Shown: in pieces, positions 29,386 to 38,008 of the stretch | Position numbering within the stretch: the stretch's first letter is position 1 | How the letters are laid out: every line of letters starts with the position of its first letter | Assembly: GCF_004010055.1 (NCBI RefSeq) | Contig: NZ_RQVT01000061.1 | Location: 62,001 to 126,000, forward strand | Direction: 5' to 3' | From: Psychroflexus aestuariivivens | GTDB lineage: Bacteria; Bacteroidota; Bacteroidia; Flavobacteriales; Flavobacteriaceae | DNA length: 64,000 bases | The notes under the pieces: model-generated | Told to the model about the DNA's origin: nothing | Databases searched by the model: none | What the model saw: the letters and a program-made list of their open reading frames with translations, nothing else | Position numbers and translations under genes: made by a program

Positions 29386-29999
29386 TATTTCTGAATAGTT
29401 ACATAAGTGTTATTGTGACCAGGAATACATCCTTTGACAAGAAGTAAATTCTTTTCAGGAACAACTTTTAACACTCTTAGATTTTGAACTTTTACTTTTT
29501 TGTTGCCCATTTGTCCACCCATTTTCATTCCTTTGAAAATACGAGCTGGATAAGAGGCAGCACCTACAGAACCAGGAGCTCTTAACATACTCTGCTGACC
29601 GTGAGTTCTCTCTGAACCTGCAAAGCCATGACGTTTTACAACTCCTTGGAATCCTTTACCTTTAGATGTAGCACTAACGTCTACAAATTCATTTTCTTTG
29701 AATAAATCTACAGTGACATGGTCACCTAACTTATAGTCTTCTTTAAATCCTTGGAATTCCATGACTTTTCTCTTGACAGAAGTACCAGCTTTTTTAAAGT
29801 GACCTAAGTCAGCTTGCGTGGCGTTTTTGTCTGATTTGTCATCGAAACCAAGTTGAAGCGCTTCATACCCGTCAACCTCATTGGTTCTGACTTGGGTAAC
29901 TACACATGGTCCAGCTTCTATAACAGTACATGGGATATTTTTCCCATTCTCGTCGAAAATACTGGTCATGCCGATTTTTTTTCCTATTAACCCAGACAT
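29385..29999 (-). CDS. rplC: 50S ribosomal protein L3
   Basis: A 204-residue protein near the peptidyl transferase centre. It starts [20 protein letters not shown] and shows [20 protein letters not shown] and [20 protein letters not shown]. It is separated from rpsJ by 186 bases holding a terminator and antiterminator, so it and everything downstream appear to be controlled separately from rpsL-rpsG-fusA-rpsJ. Confidence 0.98.
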   Translation of the reverse strand: MSGLIGKKIGMTSIFDENGKNIPCTVIEAGPCVVTQVRTNEVDGYEALQLGFDDKSDKNATQADLGHFKKAGTSVKRKVMEFQGFKEDYKLGDHVTVDLFKENEFVDVSATSKGKGFQGVVKRHGFAGSERTHGQQSMLRAPGSVGAASYPARIFKGMKMGGQMGNKKVKVQNLRVLKVVPEKNLLLVKGCIPGHNNTYVTIQK

Positions 30000-30032
30000 A
30001 ATTAATTTTTGATTATTACTATTTATTTAAAT

Positions 30033-30176
30033 AAAAAAAATTCAGGACAAAAAATACTTCGTCCTGAATGTATTTTTTTCCGTTTTTCCCTCGTCAAATG
30101 CTTAGGACATGTTACCCTAAAAACTAATTTAGGATTTGCTAACAACCAATTTACTTCAACAGTAAAAAATTGATTG
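30033..30176 (-). ncRNA. Structured leader RNA before rplC (terminator/antiterminator switch)
   Basis: In transcript order (minus strand), the leader shows these elements: a long hairpin at 30176-30143 (CAATCAA/TTGGTTG with one G-U, then TTTAC/GTAAA across a three-base bulge); a hairpin at 30133-30116 (CCTAAA/TTTAGG, six-base loop); and two exclusive structures. The antiterminator pairs 30081-30070 with 30057-30045 (nine A-U rich pairs plus GGA/TCC after one bulged base). The terminator pairs 30069-30061 with 30048-30040. They share bases 30045-30048. This resembles ribosomal-protein-controlled attenuation. The ligand is unknown; L3 or L4 would be the obvious candidates. Confidence 0.65.
30040..30069 (-). 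terminator. Intrinsic terminator inside the S10 operon, between rpsJ and rplC
   Basis: Minus-strand ATTCAGGAC and GTCCTGAAT form a 9-bp perfect stem with a 12-base loop, followed at once by eight T. An alternative hairpin uses part of the same 3' arm. Confidence 0.88.
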
Positions 30177-30185
30177 TTATTTTAA

Positions 30186-30491
30186 TTAGACCTTAATCTC
30201 TACTTCTACTCCACTTGGTAATTCAAGTTTCATCAATGCATCGATTGTCTTTGATGAAGAACTGTAAATATCCAATAGCCTTTTAAAAGAGTCTAACTGA
30301 AATTGTTCACGCGCTTTCTTGTTAACGTGTGGAGATCTCAAAACAGTAAAGATTTTGCGTTTAGTTGGTAATGGAATTGGTCCAGTTACCACGGCGCCTG
30401 TTGTCTTAACCGTCTTCACTATCTTTTCAGCAGACTTATCCACTAGATTATGGTCGTATGACTTTAACTTTATTCTTATTTTTTGACTCAT
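30186..30491 (-). CDS. rpsJ: 30S ribosomal protein S10
   Basis: A 101-residue protein that also pairs with NusB in antitermination in other bacteria. It starts [20 protein letters not shown] and shows [20 protein letters not shown]. It lies 12 bases after fusA. tuf, which separates these genes in proteobacteria, is absent. Confidence 0.98.
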   Translation of the reverse strand: MSQKIRIKLKSYDHNLVDKSAEKIVKTVKTTGAVVTGPIPLPTKRKIFTVLRSPHVNKKAREQFQLDSFKRLLDIYSSSSKTIDALMKLELPSGVEVEIKV

Positions 30492-30503
30492 GATAAGTTC
30501 TGA

Positions 30504-32612
30504 TTATTCGTTTATTCCTTTAGCGCTCTTAATCACTTTCTCTGAAATATTTGAAGGTGTTTCTTCAAATTTCAAGAATTCCATTGTAGATGTTGCTCTA
30601 CCAGAAGATAAAGTCCTTAAAGTAGTAACATACCCAAACATTTCTGAAAGCGGTACGTCTGCTTTGATAACTTTAGCACCTGATCTGTCTGACATGTTAT
30701 TGACTTGACCCCTTCTTTTGTTCAAATCTCCAACAATATCTCCCATATTTTCTTCAGGAGTAACAACTTCAACTTTCATAATTGGTTCTAAAACAATTGC
30801 ACCTGCTTTTTTAGCAGCAGCTTTGAAACCAAGCTTAGCAGCCAATTCGAAAGATAGTTGATCAGAATCCACAGGATGAAACGAACCGTCTTTAAGAGTT
30901 ACTTTCAAAGTATCGACTCTAAATCCAGCTAAAGGTCCATTTTTCATAGCTTCTTGAAAACCTTTTTCAACAGAAGGAACAAATTCTTTAGGAATTCTAC
31001 CACCTTTAATTTGGTCTACAAATTGCAATCCAGGTCCTTCAAAATCATCATCTACTGGTCCCATTTCGAAAACAATATCAGCAAATTTACCACGACCACC
31101 AGATTGTTTTTTATAAACTTCTCTGTGTTCTGCAGTTTTAGTTACTGCTTCTTTATATTCAACTTGAGGTTCACCTTCGTTAACTTCAACTTTGAATTCT
31201 CGCTTTAAACGATCCACCAAAATCTCAATATGAAGCTCACCCATACCTGAAATAATAGTTTGACCTGAAGCTTCATCAGTTTTCACTTGGAAAGTTGGAT
31301 CTTCTTCAGCTAATTTACCAAGAGCTACACCAAGTTTTTCAACGTCAGCTTTAGTTTTTGGCTCAACAGCAATACCAATTACAGGATCTGGGAATGACAT
31401 AGATTCCAATATAATTGGATTGTTTAGATCTGTAAGTGTATCACCAGTTTTAATATCTTTAAAACCTACGGCTGCACCAATATCTCCAGCTTCGATAAAA
31501 TCGATAGGCTCTTGTTTATTAGAGTGCATCTGGTACATTCTAGAAATACGCTCTTTTTTGCCTGAACGATTATTCAAAACATACGAACCTGCTTCTAACC
31601 TACCAGAATAAGTTCTAAAAAATGCAAGACGACCAACAAAAGGATCGGTTGCAATCTTAAATGCTAATGCAGAGAATGGAGAATCTACGTGAGGTTTTCT
31701 AGTTTCAACTTCACCAGTATCTGGATTCTCTCCCTCAATAGCTTCAACATCTACAGGAGATGGCAAGTAGCGCATTACAGCGTCCAACATAGCCTGAACT
31801 CCTTTATTTTTGAATGCAGAACCACACATCATAGGTATGATAGACATATCTATAGTTGCAGCTCTTAACGCAGCAATAATCTCGTCTTCAGTAATAGAGT
31901 CTTCATCTTCAAAGAATTTCTCCATCAACTCTTCATCATATTCTGCAACTGCCTCAACAAGTTGTGTTCTATATTTAGTAACATCAGCTTCTAGTTCAGC
32001 AGGAATATCAATTTCTTCGTAAGTCATTCCGAAATCTTCTTCATTCCAGATTATTGCTTTCTTAGAAATTAAGTCCACAACACCTTTAAAGTCAATTTCG
32101 TCACCGATTGGCACTTGAAGTGGCACCGGATTTCCTCCCAACATTTCTTTAACTTGATTACAAACATTAAAGAAATTAGCACCTTGTCTGTCCATTTTAT
32201 TCACAAATCCAAGGCGGGGAACTCTATATTTGTCAGCTTGTCTCCAAACAGTTTCAGATTGCGGCTCAACACCATCAACAGCACTAAACAAAGCCACAAC
32301 ACCATCTAAAACCCTTAAGGAACGCTCAACTTCAACAGTGAAATCAACGTGCCCGGGAGTATCAATAATGTTTACAATGTACTCATGGTCTCTATACGGC
32401 CATGTACAATGTGTAGCAGCAGAAGTAATTGTAATACCTCTTTCCTGCTCTTGCTCCATCCAGTCCATTGTTGCAGCACCATCATGAACTTCACCAATTT
32501 TATGACTAATTCCTGTATAATACAGAATACGTTCAGTGGTGGTAGTCTTACCAGCATCAATGTGTGCAGCAATCCCTATATTTCTAGTAAATTTTAAATC
32601 TCTTTGTGCCAT
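30504..32612 (-). CDS. fusA: Elongation factor G
   Basis: The 702-residue translocation GTPase. The G motifs are [14 protein letters not shown] (G1), DTPGHVDF (G3) and NKMDRQGA (G4), followed by the four further EF-G domains, including [13 protein letters not shown] and [20 protein letters not shown]. The length and the intact domain order fit canonical EF-G, not the EF-G2 or LepA paralogues. It lies five bases after rpsG. Confidence 0.98.
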   Translation of the reverse strand: MAQRDLKFTRNIGIAAHIDAGKTTTTERILYYTGISHKIGEVHDGAATMDWMEQEQERGITITSAATHCTWPYRDHEYIVNIIDTPGHVDFTVEVERSLRVLDGVVALFSAVDGVEPQSETVWRQADKYRVPRLGFVNKMDRQGANFFNVCNQVKEMLGGNPVPLQVPIGDEIDFKGVVDLISKKAIIWNEEDFGMTYEEIDIPAELEADVTKYRTQLVEAVAEYDEELMEKFFEDEDSITEDEIIAALRAATIDMSIIPMMCGSAFKNKGVQAMLDAVMRYLPSPVDVEAIEGENPDTGEVETRKPHVDSPFSALAFKIATDPFVGRLAFFRTYSGRLEAGSYVLNNRSGKKERISRMYQMHSNKQEPIDFIEAGDIGAAVGFKDIKTGDTLTDLNNPIILESMSFPDPVIGIAVEPKTKADVEKLGVALGKLAEEDPTFQVKTDEASGQTIISGMGELHIEILVDRLKREFKVEVNEGEPQVEYKEAVTKTAEHREVYKKQSGGRGKFADIVFEMGPVDDDFEGPGLQFVDQIKGGRIPKEFVPSVEKGFQEAMKNGPLAGFRVDTLKVTLKDGSFHPVDSDQLSFELAAKLGFKAAAKKAGAIVLEPIMKVEVVTPEENMGDIVGDLNKRRGQVNNMSDRSGAKVIKADVPLSEMFGYVTTLRTLSSGRATSTMEFLKFEETPSNISEKVIKSAKGINE

Positions 32613-32617
32613 TATTA

Positions 32618-33094
32618 TTAGAATCTAAAATGTGAAAATGCTTTATTGGCTTCAGCCATTTTATGTGTATCTAAACGCTTTTTAACAGCTGCACCTTCTT
32701 CTTTTGAAGCTGCTAAAACTTCAGCTGCTAATTTTGCCGCCATCGTCTTCTCGTTTCTTTTTCTTGAATAGCTAATCAGCCATTTCATAGCGATAGAAAT
32801 TTTTCTATCAGGTCTGATTTGTGATGGAATTTGAAATGTTGCACCCCCAACTCTACGACTTCTCACTTCTACGTGAGGCATCACATTAGATAGCGCATCT
32901 TTCCAAACATCAACCGATGATTTCTCTTCATCTTGCTTTTTCTCATCTATGATATCCATGGCATCATAAAAAATTTTGAAAGCAATTGATTTTTTTCCGT
33001 CCCACATCATCATATTAACAAATCTAGTCACCAATTGGTCATTAAATTTTGGATCTGGTAAAATAGGACGTTTTTTGGCCTGTCTTTTTCTCAT
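32618..33094 (-). CDS. rpsG: 30S ribosomal protein S7
   Basis: A 158-residue head-assembly protein. It starts [19 protein letters not shown] and shows [20 protein letters not shown]. It lies 19 bases after rpsL. Confidence 0.98.
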   Translation of the reverse strand: MRKRQAKKRPILPDPKFNDQLVTRFVNMMMWDGKKSIAFKIFYDAMDIIDEKKQDEEKSSVDVWKDALSNVMPHVEVRSRRVGGATFQIPSQIRPDRKISIAMKWLISYSRKRNEKTMAAKLAAEVLAASKEEGAAVKKRLDTHKMAEANKAFSHFRF

Positions 33095-33113
33095 GTCTTT
33101 TCTTTAACTCTGA

Positions 33114-33488
33114 TTATTTTTTAGGTCTTTTTGCTCCGTACTTAGATCGGCGCTGCAAACGACCTTCTACACCTGCCGTATCTAAAGCACCACGAACAAT
33201 GTGATACCTAACACCAGGTAAATCTTTTACTCTCCCGCCTCTAACTAATACTATCGAGTGCTCTTGTAGATTATGTCCTTCACCTGGAATGTACGCGTTT
33301 ACTTCCTTACCATTTGTCAACCTAACACGAGCAACTTTACGCATTGCCGAGTTTGGTTTTTTTGGTGTAGTTGTGTAAACTCTGGTACAAACTCCACGTC
33401 TTTGAGGACAAGAATCTAAAGCCGCCGATTTGCTCTTCTTAGTCATCTTGCGTCTTCCTTTTCTTACTAACTGTGAAATTGTTGGCAT
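33114..33488 (-). CDS. rpsL: 30S ribosomal protein S12
   Basis: A 124-residue decoding-site protein and the first gene of the superoperon. The two segments where streptomycin-resistance changes arise read [12 protein letters not shown] and [13 protein letters not shown], both with the usual Lys, so the sequence looks like the sensitive type. Confidence 0.98.
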   Translation of the reverse strand: MPTISQLVRKGRRKMTKKSKSAALDSCPQRRGVCTRVYTTTPKKPNSAMRKVARVRLTNGKEVNAYIPGEGHNLQEHSIVLVRGGRVKDLPGVRYHIVRGALDTAGVEGRLQRRSKYGAKRPKK

Positions 33489-33534
33489 AGTTTTACTTCA
33501 ATTATTTTAAAAATTCTCTTATTTTTAAGGCTTG

Positions 33535-33542
33535 CAAATGTA
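33535..33542 (-). promoter_or_regulatory. Putative promoter (-7 element) of the ribosomal superoperon
   Basis: The minus strand reads TACATTTG, matching TAnnTTTG, 46 bases before the rpsL ATG. It is the only such element in the rpsL-upstream gap and would start the 17-kb gene block. Confidence 0.6.
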
Positions 33543-33679
33543 GATATAAAATTTTAAACAACAAATTTTAATTGATTAATTTTCAATAAGAAAGAAAAGA
33601 ATATTCAAATTCTAATTTTTTGATTGTAAATAATAAGGTAAAATCCATCAACTTGACATTCAAATGTAATATGATGATT

Positions 33680-33687
33680 TAATTTTG
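33680..33687 (+). promoter_or_regulatory. Putative -7 element of the Omp85-like gene
   Basis: TAATTTTG matches TAnnTTTG and lies 24 bases before the ATG at 33712. It overlaps the TTG (33685) that a longer frame would use as start. Confidence 0.55.
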
Positions 33688-33711
33688 CGTTTGATTTACT
33701 CTAGACTTATT

Positions 33712-35415
33712 ATGAACGAAAAAAAAATATTGAAAATTTTCATCGAAAGAAAAATGTTGATTTTACTCACATTATTTTTTTATATTTCAATATCAGCTCA
33801 AAGCCAAAACTTCTTTATGAAAGTTCAATTTGAAAATGATTCAACTTATCAAAACATCAATAAGTCCTTTCCAAATATTTCAACTGCACTTGAAGAGTTG
33901 GAAAACATAAAAATGAATTACCAAAAGAAAGGATATGCATTTTTAACAACTAAAACAGAACAAAAAAAAGACAGCTTATTCGCCAGTATTGACTTAGGAC
34001 AAAAATTTTCAAATATTAAAATCAAAATCCCTTCAGATTTATATGATTATATGCCTGAAGAATTTTTTCTAAATTCAAGTGCTGACGTTTTAAATTTAAA
34101 ATACGATGAGCTTGATGATTTCTTTAAAAAAATTATTCAAAAAAGCGAAGCCTTAGGCAAACCATTTATAGAAGTAAAATTAAAAGAAATTTCACTTCTA
34201 AATAAAAATACAATTCAAGCTAACCTTCAAATAGAATCTGATAGTCCACGGAAAATTGACAAAATAAATTTAAAAGGCTATGACAAACTCCCGAAGAGTT
34301 TTGTAAAATATTATGCCAATCTGAAAGAAGGTCAATTGTTTTTCGAAAAAGAAATTGATAGGAAAACTCAGAGATTGAACGCTATACCTTTTATAGAAAT
34401 CCAAAAACCAACTGAAGTCTTATTCAAAAAAGACAGCACAGAAATTTTTCTTTATATAGAAAAAAGGGAAAACAATAGTTTTGATGGATTTATTGGTTTC
34501 GGAAACTCTGAAACTAATGACTTTGAAGTGAACGGTTTTATCGACTTGAAACTAAGTAACAATCTAAACTTTGGAGAGAATTTGACTATTATTTACAAAA
34601 ATGATGGCAATAATCAGCAGAGGTTTGAGGCTGATACTAAACTTCCTTTCATTTTTAAAACTCCTGTAAGTATAGGTGCTGGACTTAAAATTTTTAGAAC
34701 CGATTCACTATTTTCTAATACCTCGCAAAAAATAAGTGCCAATTACAGACTTAATGAGAAACTATCGATTTTCAGCAAAGCAAATTTCACAAAATCAACA
34801 TCACTAAAAGAAGATTCATCAGCAGGAACTGAAATCAACGAAGAGATTGAATCTTTCAACTCAAGTTTTTATGGTATCGGCGCAGAATTCGAAGAACCTA
34901 GAACAAACATGCCTTTTAGCGAAGAAACGTTTGCGAGTTTGGGTTTCAACATAGGAACAAGAAAAAACCAAGAAACAACTGAGCAGTATATTATTGAATT
35001 AGAAGTTAGGCATCAGTTCAAGATTAATGAAAGGCAACGAATTCAAGCTAATATATTTGGGAACTATTTGTTTTCTGAGGATTACCTAAATAATGAGCTT
35101 TATCGTTTTGGGGGACTAAATAGCATTAGAGGTTTTGAAGAAAACAGACTTATCGCCTCAAAATTCACAACACTTCAGACGGAATATCGTTATATTTTAG
35201 ACTCAAATATATATGTAAACAGTGTTTTAGATATTGGTTACTATGAAAATGAATTGGATGAAATTAGTGACAACATTCTAGGTTTCGGTGTAGGACTTGG
35301 ACTGAACACACAAGCTGGTATATTGAAGCTAATCATCGCAAATTCAGTTGCTGATAATAAAGAAATAAGTGCTTCAAATAGTAAAATTCATATCAGTTTG
35401 ACATCGTTTTTTTAA
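33712..35415 (+). CDS. Omp85/BamA-superfamily outer-membrane barrel protein
   Basis: A 567-residue exported protein. The signal peptide runs to about residue 30 (FFYISISAQSQ). A periplasmic part follows with at least one clear POTRA-like repeat (KINLKGYDKLPKSF). The C-terminal half is a 16-strand-type barrel carrying the Omp85 signature GGLNSIRGFEENR. It is shorter than BamA (about 800 residues) and resembles TamA-like or surface-antigen (D15) proteins. It probably inserts or exports proteins or lipids at the outer membrane, but no partner gene is adjacent. The ATG at 33712 is preferred over the TTG at 33685. It is divergent from rpsL. Confidence 0.8.
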   Translation: MNEKKILKIFIERKMLILLTLFFYISISAQSQNFFMKVQFENDSTYQNINKSFPNISTALEELENIKMNYQKKGYAFLTTKTEQKKDSLFASIDLGQKFSNIKIKIPSDLYDYMPEEFFLNSSADVLNLKYDELDDFFKKIIQKSEALGKPFIEVKLKEISLLNKNTIQANLQIESDSPRKIDKINLKGYDKLPKSFVKYYANLKEGQLFFEKEIDRKTQRLNAIPFIEIQKPTEVLFKKDSTEIFLYIEKRENNSFDGFIGFGNSETNDFEVNGFIDLKLSNNLNFGENLTIIYKNDGNNQQRFEADTKLPFIFKTPVSIGAGLKIFRTDSLFSNTSQKISANYRLNEKLSIFSKANFTKSTSLKEDSSAGTEINEEIESFNSSFYGIGAEFEEPRTNMPFSEETFASLGFNIGTRKNQETTEQYIIELEVRHQFKINERQRIQANIFGNYLFSEDYLNNELYRFGGLNSIRGFEENRLIASKFTTLQTEYRYILDSNIYVNSVLDIGYYENELDEISDNILGFGVGLGLNTQAGILKLIIANSVADNKEISASNSKIHISLTSFF

Positions 35416-35418
35416 ACA

Positions 35419-35450
35419 CAAAATGCTGCAAAAAAAATTGCAGCATTTTG
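35419..35450. terminator. Hairpin between the Omp85-like gene and the S8 protease gene
   Basis: A 12-bp stem (CAAAATGCTGCA with TGCAGCATTTTG) has an eight-base A-rich loop and lies between convergent genes. T runs after the stem are short (four), so termination may be weaker than at other sites. Confidence 0.65.
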
Positions 35451-35517
35451 ACGTTTCCTTTAAATATGTTGTAGTCTGAAATTACAAAGTTAATTTCAAA
35501 CTTTAATTTTCATAAAT

Positions 35518-37410
35518 TTACTCAACAATTATTTTCTTTGAGAAAACATTATTATCAGATGTCATACGTAGTAAGTACACACCAGTTTTAAGTGAAGACA
35601 AATCTAACTTATCCCCATAAAATTCTGACTTGGAAAACACCATTTTCCCTTGAATGTTATAAATAGTAACATCCAAATTCTGAGAATTCATAGTATTACC
35701 GCCAAAATATAAATTATCTTTTACAGGATTAGGATAAACATAAAACGATTCTGAATTGAAATTTTCATTACTTAGAACATCTTCTGCACCTGTAATAACA
35801 ATACTGAAATCTTGCGCTCCATTTTGCAAAGAAGCCTTATGATTCACTGTAAGTGAATATGATCCTTGTGGATTATCTATTTCAATTTTTTCTACATTAT
35901 CTCTAAAATTATCACCTTTAGTTGCAGGCAAAGTTGGTATAGTTGGATTTAAAATCCATGGCTCAAATGTAGTTCCATTCGACTCAACTCTCATATCCAA
36001 ATCATTAACTAGCCTAATTGTAGGATCATTTTCAGCACCTTGAGACTGTGTAGGACCAGAAGGATCCGTCCAAACAATTGTCGCAACTAGCTTATCAGCA
36101 TCAGGATCTGCGATAAAATCTAAAGTATAGGTCTGACCGTCAGTCAAGGTTTCTTCAGAAACGTAGGAAGTTTCTGAGTGATTAAGAAGTGCATTTGCAG
36201 CGCCTTCCATATATAACAGACCAAAACCAAACCTATAATCTGGACCCGCAAAGTTTCCTGCATCTCTTGAAGTACCGATTGCTAGAGCTTTTAGTGTCGC
36301 TGATTTCAAAAATTCATTATTTAAATCCATATTGAGTTCTTGCAAAAGTAGAAGACTTCCAGCTACACTTGGCGCTGCCATAGATGTTCCAGAAATCGAC
36401 TCATACGCATCATCTGAATTTGAATATGTTGAATAAGTATTCGTACCTTTTGCAGCGATATCCGGCTTAATCCTACCATCATCTGTTGGTCCATAACTAC
36501 TACTGTTATTAATCATAACACTAGATCTATTTGTATAATTCAAAACCTGCTGTGTATTAGCAACAGCTATTACGTTTTTTGCTAAATTTTTACCGGTCAA
36601 TAAATCATAAGGATGTTTAGATGAATTATATGGACCTCCTTGGCTAGCTGGAGCGTTTCTACTATTTCCTGCACTAAAAACTGCTGTGTAATATGGGGAA
36701 TTGAAAGTGATTTGATCAATTGTGCTTGCTTGAGAATTGTAATTTCCGAAAAAAGCATCTGGTAAATTATCAGGACTTAATCCGTACGAGTGATTAGAAA
36801 TCAACAAACCACTATTGGATTCTATAATCATTTCAGATGTGTCGTTTCCAAAATCATAAGCTTTTACTGTTGAATTAAAAGCCATACCTTTAGATTGCAC
36901 GTCAAATTGTCCAGACGAAGCAATTGTTCCTGAAACATGCGTTGCATGACTACTTAAAGAACCAGACTCTTGGTTGATAACACGATTATCAAATTCTTGA
37001 TGTGTATCTCTTACATTTCCACCATCCCAGACGCCAATCTCAAAACCAGCACCAGAAAGTGATAAATTAAGACTACCACCTTGATAGAGCTCATTAGTTG
37101 CGACCGTAATGGCTGCATTAAAATTGTGAGTTTCTATGAAAACTGGAGTACCATCATCTAAAACATCGTATAATATTTTCTCTGAACCATCTTTGGCTTT
37201 AAAAATAGTTGGTGCTTTAAAACCAGCTGAACGAATTCGCTCTAATCTTTGTTTGCTTTCTTCATCCAATTTAGCAGATAAATCCAAATTAGAAGTAACA
37301 TCAGTAGCCTTTATAATTTGAACACGCTGGTTGTCTGTTTGTGAAAAACAACTTATTGAGTAAAAGGAACAGACTAAAAAGAATAATAATTTAATGTATA
37401 AAATTTTCAT
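35518..37410 (-). CDS. Secreted S8 (subtilisin-like) serine protease with type IX sorting tail
   Basis: A 630-residue exported protease. A signal peptide of about 24 residues ends SISCFSQ and a propeptide of about 90 residues follows. The catalytic triad is Asp129 (GVWDGGNVRD), His155 (SSHATHVSGTIA) and Ser343 (SISGTSMAAPSVAG), with the oxyanion Asn249 in VFSAGNSRN. A proprotein-convertase-like P/jelly-roll region follows (VATIVWTDPSG, LTVNHKAS). The last 75 residues are a type A sorting domain (FYVYPNPVKDNLYF, LKTGVYLLRM, KKIIVE), directing export by T9SS. A TTG frame to 37428 exists; the ATG at 37410 is preferred. It is divergent from the SusC operon. Confidence 0.94.
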   Translation of the reverse strand: MKILYIKLLFFLVCSFYSISCFSQTDNQRVQIIKATDVTSNLDLSAKLDEESKQRLERIRSAGFKAPTIFKAKDGSEKILYDVLDDGTPVFIETHNFNAAITVATNELYQGGSLNLSLSGAGFEIGVWDGGNVRDTHQEFDNRVINQESGSLSSHATHVSGTIASSGQFDVQSKGMAFNSTVKAYDFGNDTSEMIIESNSGLLISNHSYGLSPDNLPDAFFGNYNSQASTIDQITFNSPYYTAVFSAGNSRNAPASQGGPYNSSKHPYDLLTGKNLAKNVIAVANTQQVLNYTNRSSVMINNSSSYGPTDDGRIKPDIAAKGTNTYSTYSNSDDAYESISGTSMAAPSVAGSLLLLQELNMDLNNEFLKSATLKALAIGTSRDAGNFAGPDYRFGFGLLYMEGAANALLNHSETSYVSEETLTDGQTYTLDFIADPDADKLVATIVWTDPSGPTQSQGAENDPTIRLVNDLDMRVESNGTTFEPWILNPTIPTLPATKGDNFRDNVEKIEIDNPQGSYSLTVNHKASLQNGAQDFSIVITGAEDVLSNENFNSESFYVYPNPVKDNLYFGGNTMNSQNLDVTIYNIQGKMVFSKSEFYGDKLDLSSLKTGVYLLRMTSDNNVFSKKIIVE

Positions 37411-38008
37411 ATTTAATTTTTTTCGCAATTTAATACTTATTTTAGGATATCTTTAAATATAAGATTTTTTTTAAAATTTTAGGCTTTTCAAACCTATTTT
37501 AATTGTTGTATGATACTTATAATCAAAAACTAAACCAAACAAAAGAAATTATCAGTAAACTTAATTCAGGCTATCTAAAAAGCTATAGATGACCAGAACA
37601 ATTCTATAAAAAGTATAATATTTCACCAGAGAATTCAGAATTTGAATAAATATTAAACCGATCATTCAATTAAAAAAAATAAAAATAAATACATGATCTA
37701 CTGGAGACTGATAGGCTATTTGACGTAAGGACTAAAACAAAATACTGCACTAGTTTAAGCTTGAAAATCGAATTCAAATATTGAAAAACAAATAAGTTAG
37801 ATTGAATTTCACATATAGTTTGTAGAATTATTCTTCAAAGTTTGAATTAAAAGACATTAAATGTGCGATTAAATTTCAGAGTTTGACACCCTAAAACAGA
37901 GTAATAATAGGATTTAACACTGTTAAAGTTAAATTAAGGTAAAAAAGATTTGCGTGATTAACTTTATTTTTAGACTTTTGGCGTTGGCTAATTCAAATAA
38001 ATAAAAAA
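37411..38008. other. 598-bp intergenic region between the S8 protease gene and susC
   Basis: No intact gene was found. The region is AT-rich and must hold two divergent promoters, but no exact TAnnTTTG precedes either start. The one clear structure is a 15-bp palindrome at 37913-37927. Frames over 37690-37830 translate into protein-like stretches broken by several stops; the support is too weak to call a pseudogene. Confidence 0.6.
37913..37927. repeat. 15-bp palindrome upstream of susC
   Basis: TTTAACA, a central C, and TGTTAAA form perfect arms, 82 bases before the susC start. It is followed by the TTAA-rich GTTAAATTAAGG. It is a possible operator or activator site. Confidence 0.4.

Noticed and set aside
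30492-30503. tuf gene expected between fusA and rpsJ
   Set aside because: fusA and rpsJ are 12 bases apart, with no room for tuf; this order is common in Bacteroidota, so its absence is not a deletion.
36940-37410. S8 protease as a broken or inactive gene
   Set aside because: The Asp, His and Ser of the triad, the oxyanion Asn and the sorting tail are all present in one uninterrupted frame.
37690-37830. Protein-like stretches (YWRLIGYLT, GLKQNTA) in the susC upstream region
   Set aside because: Broken by several stops and too short to assign; likely chance, or a very old relic.
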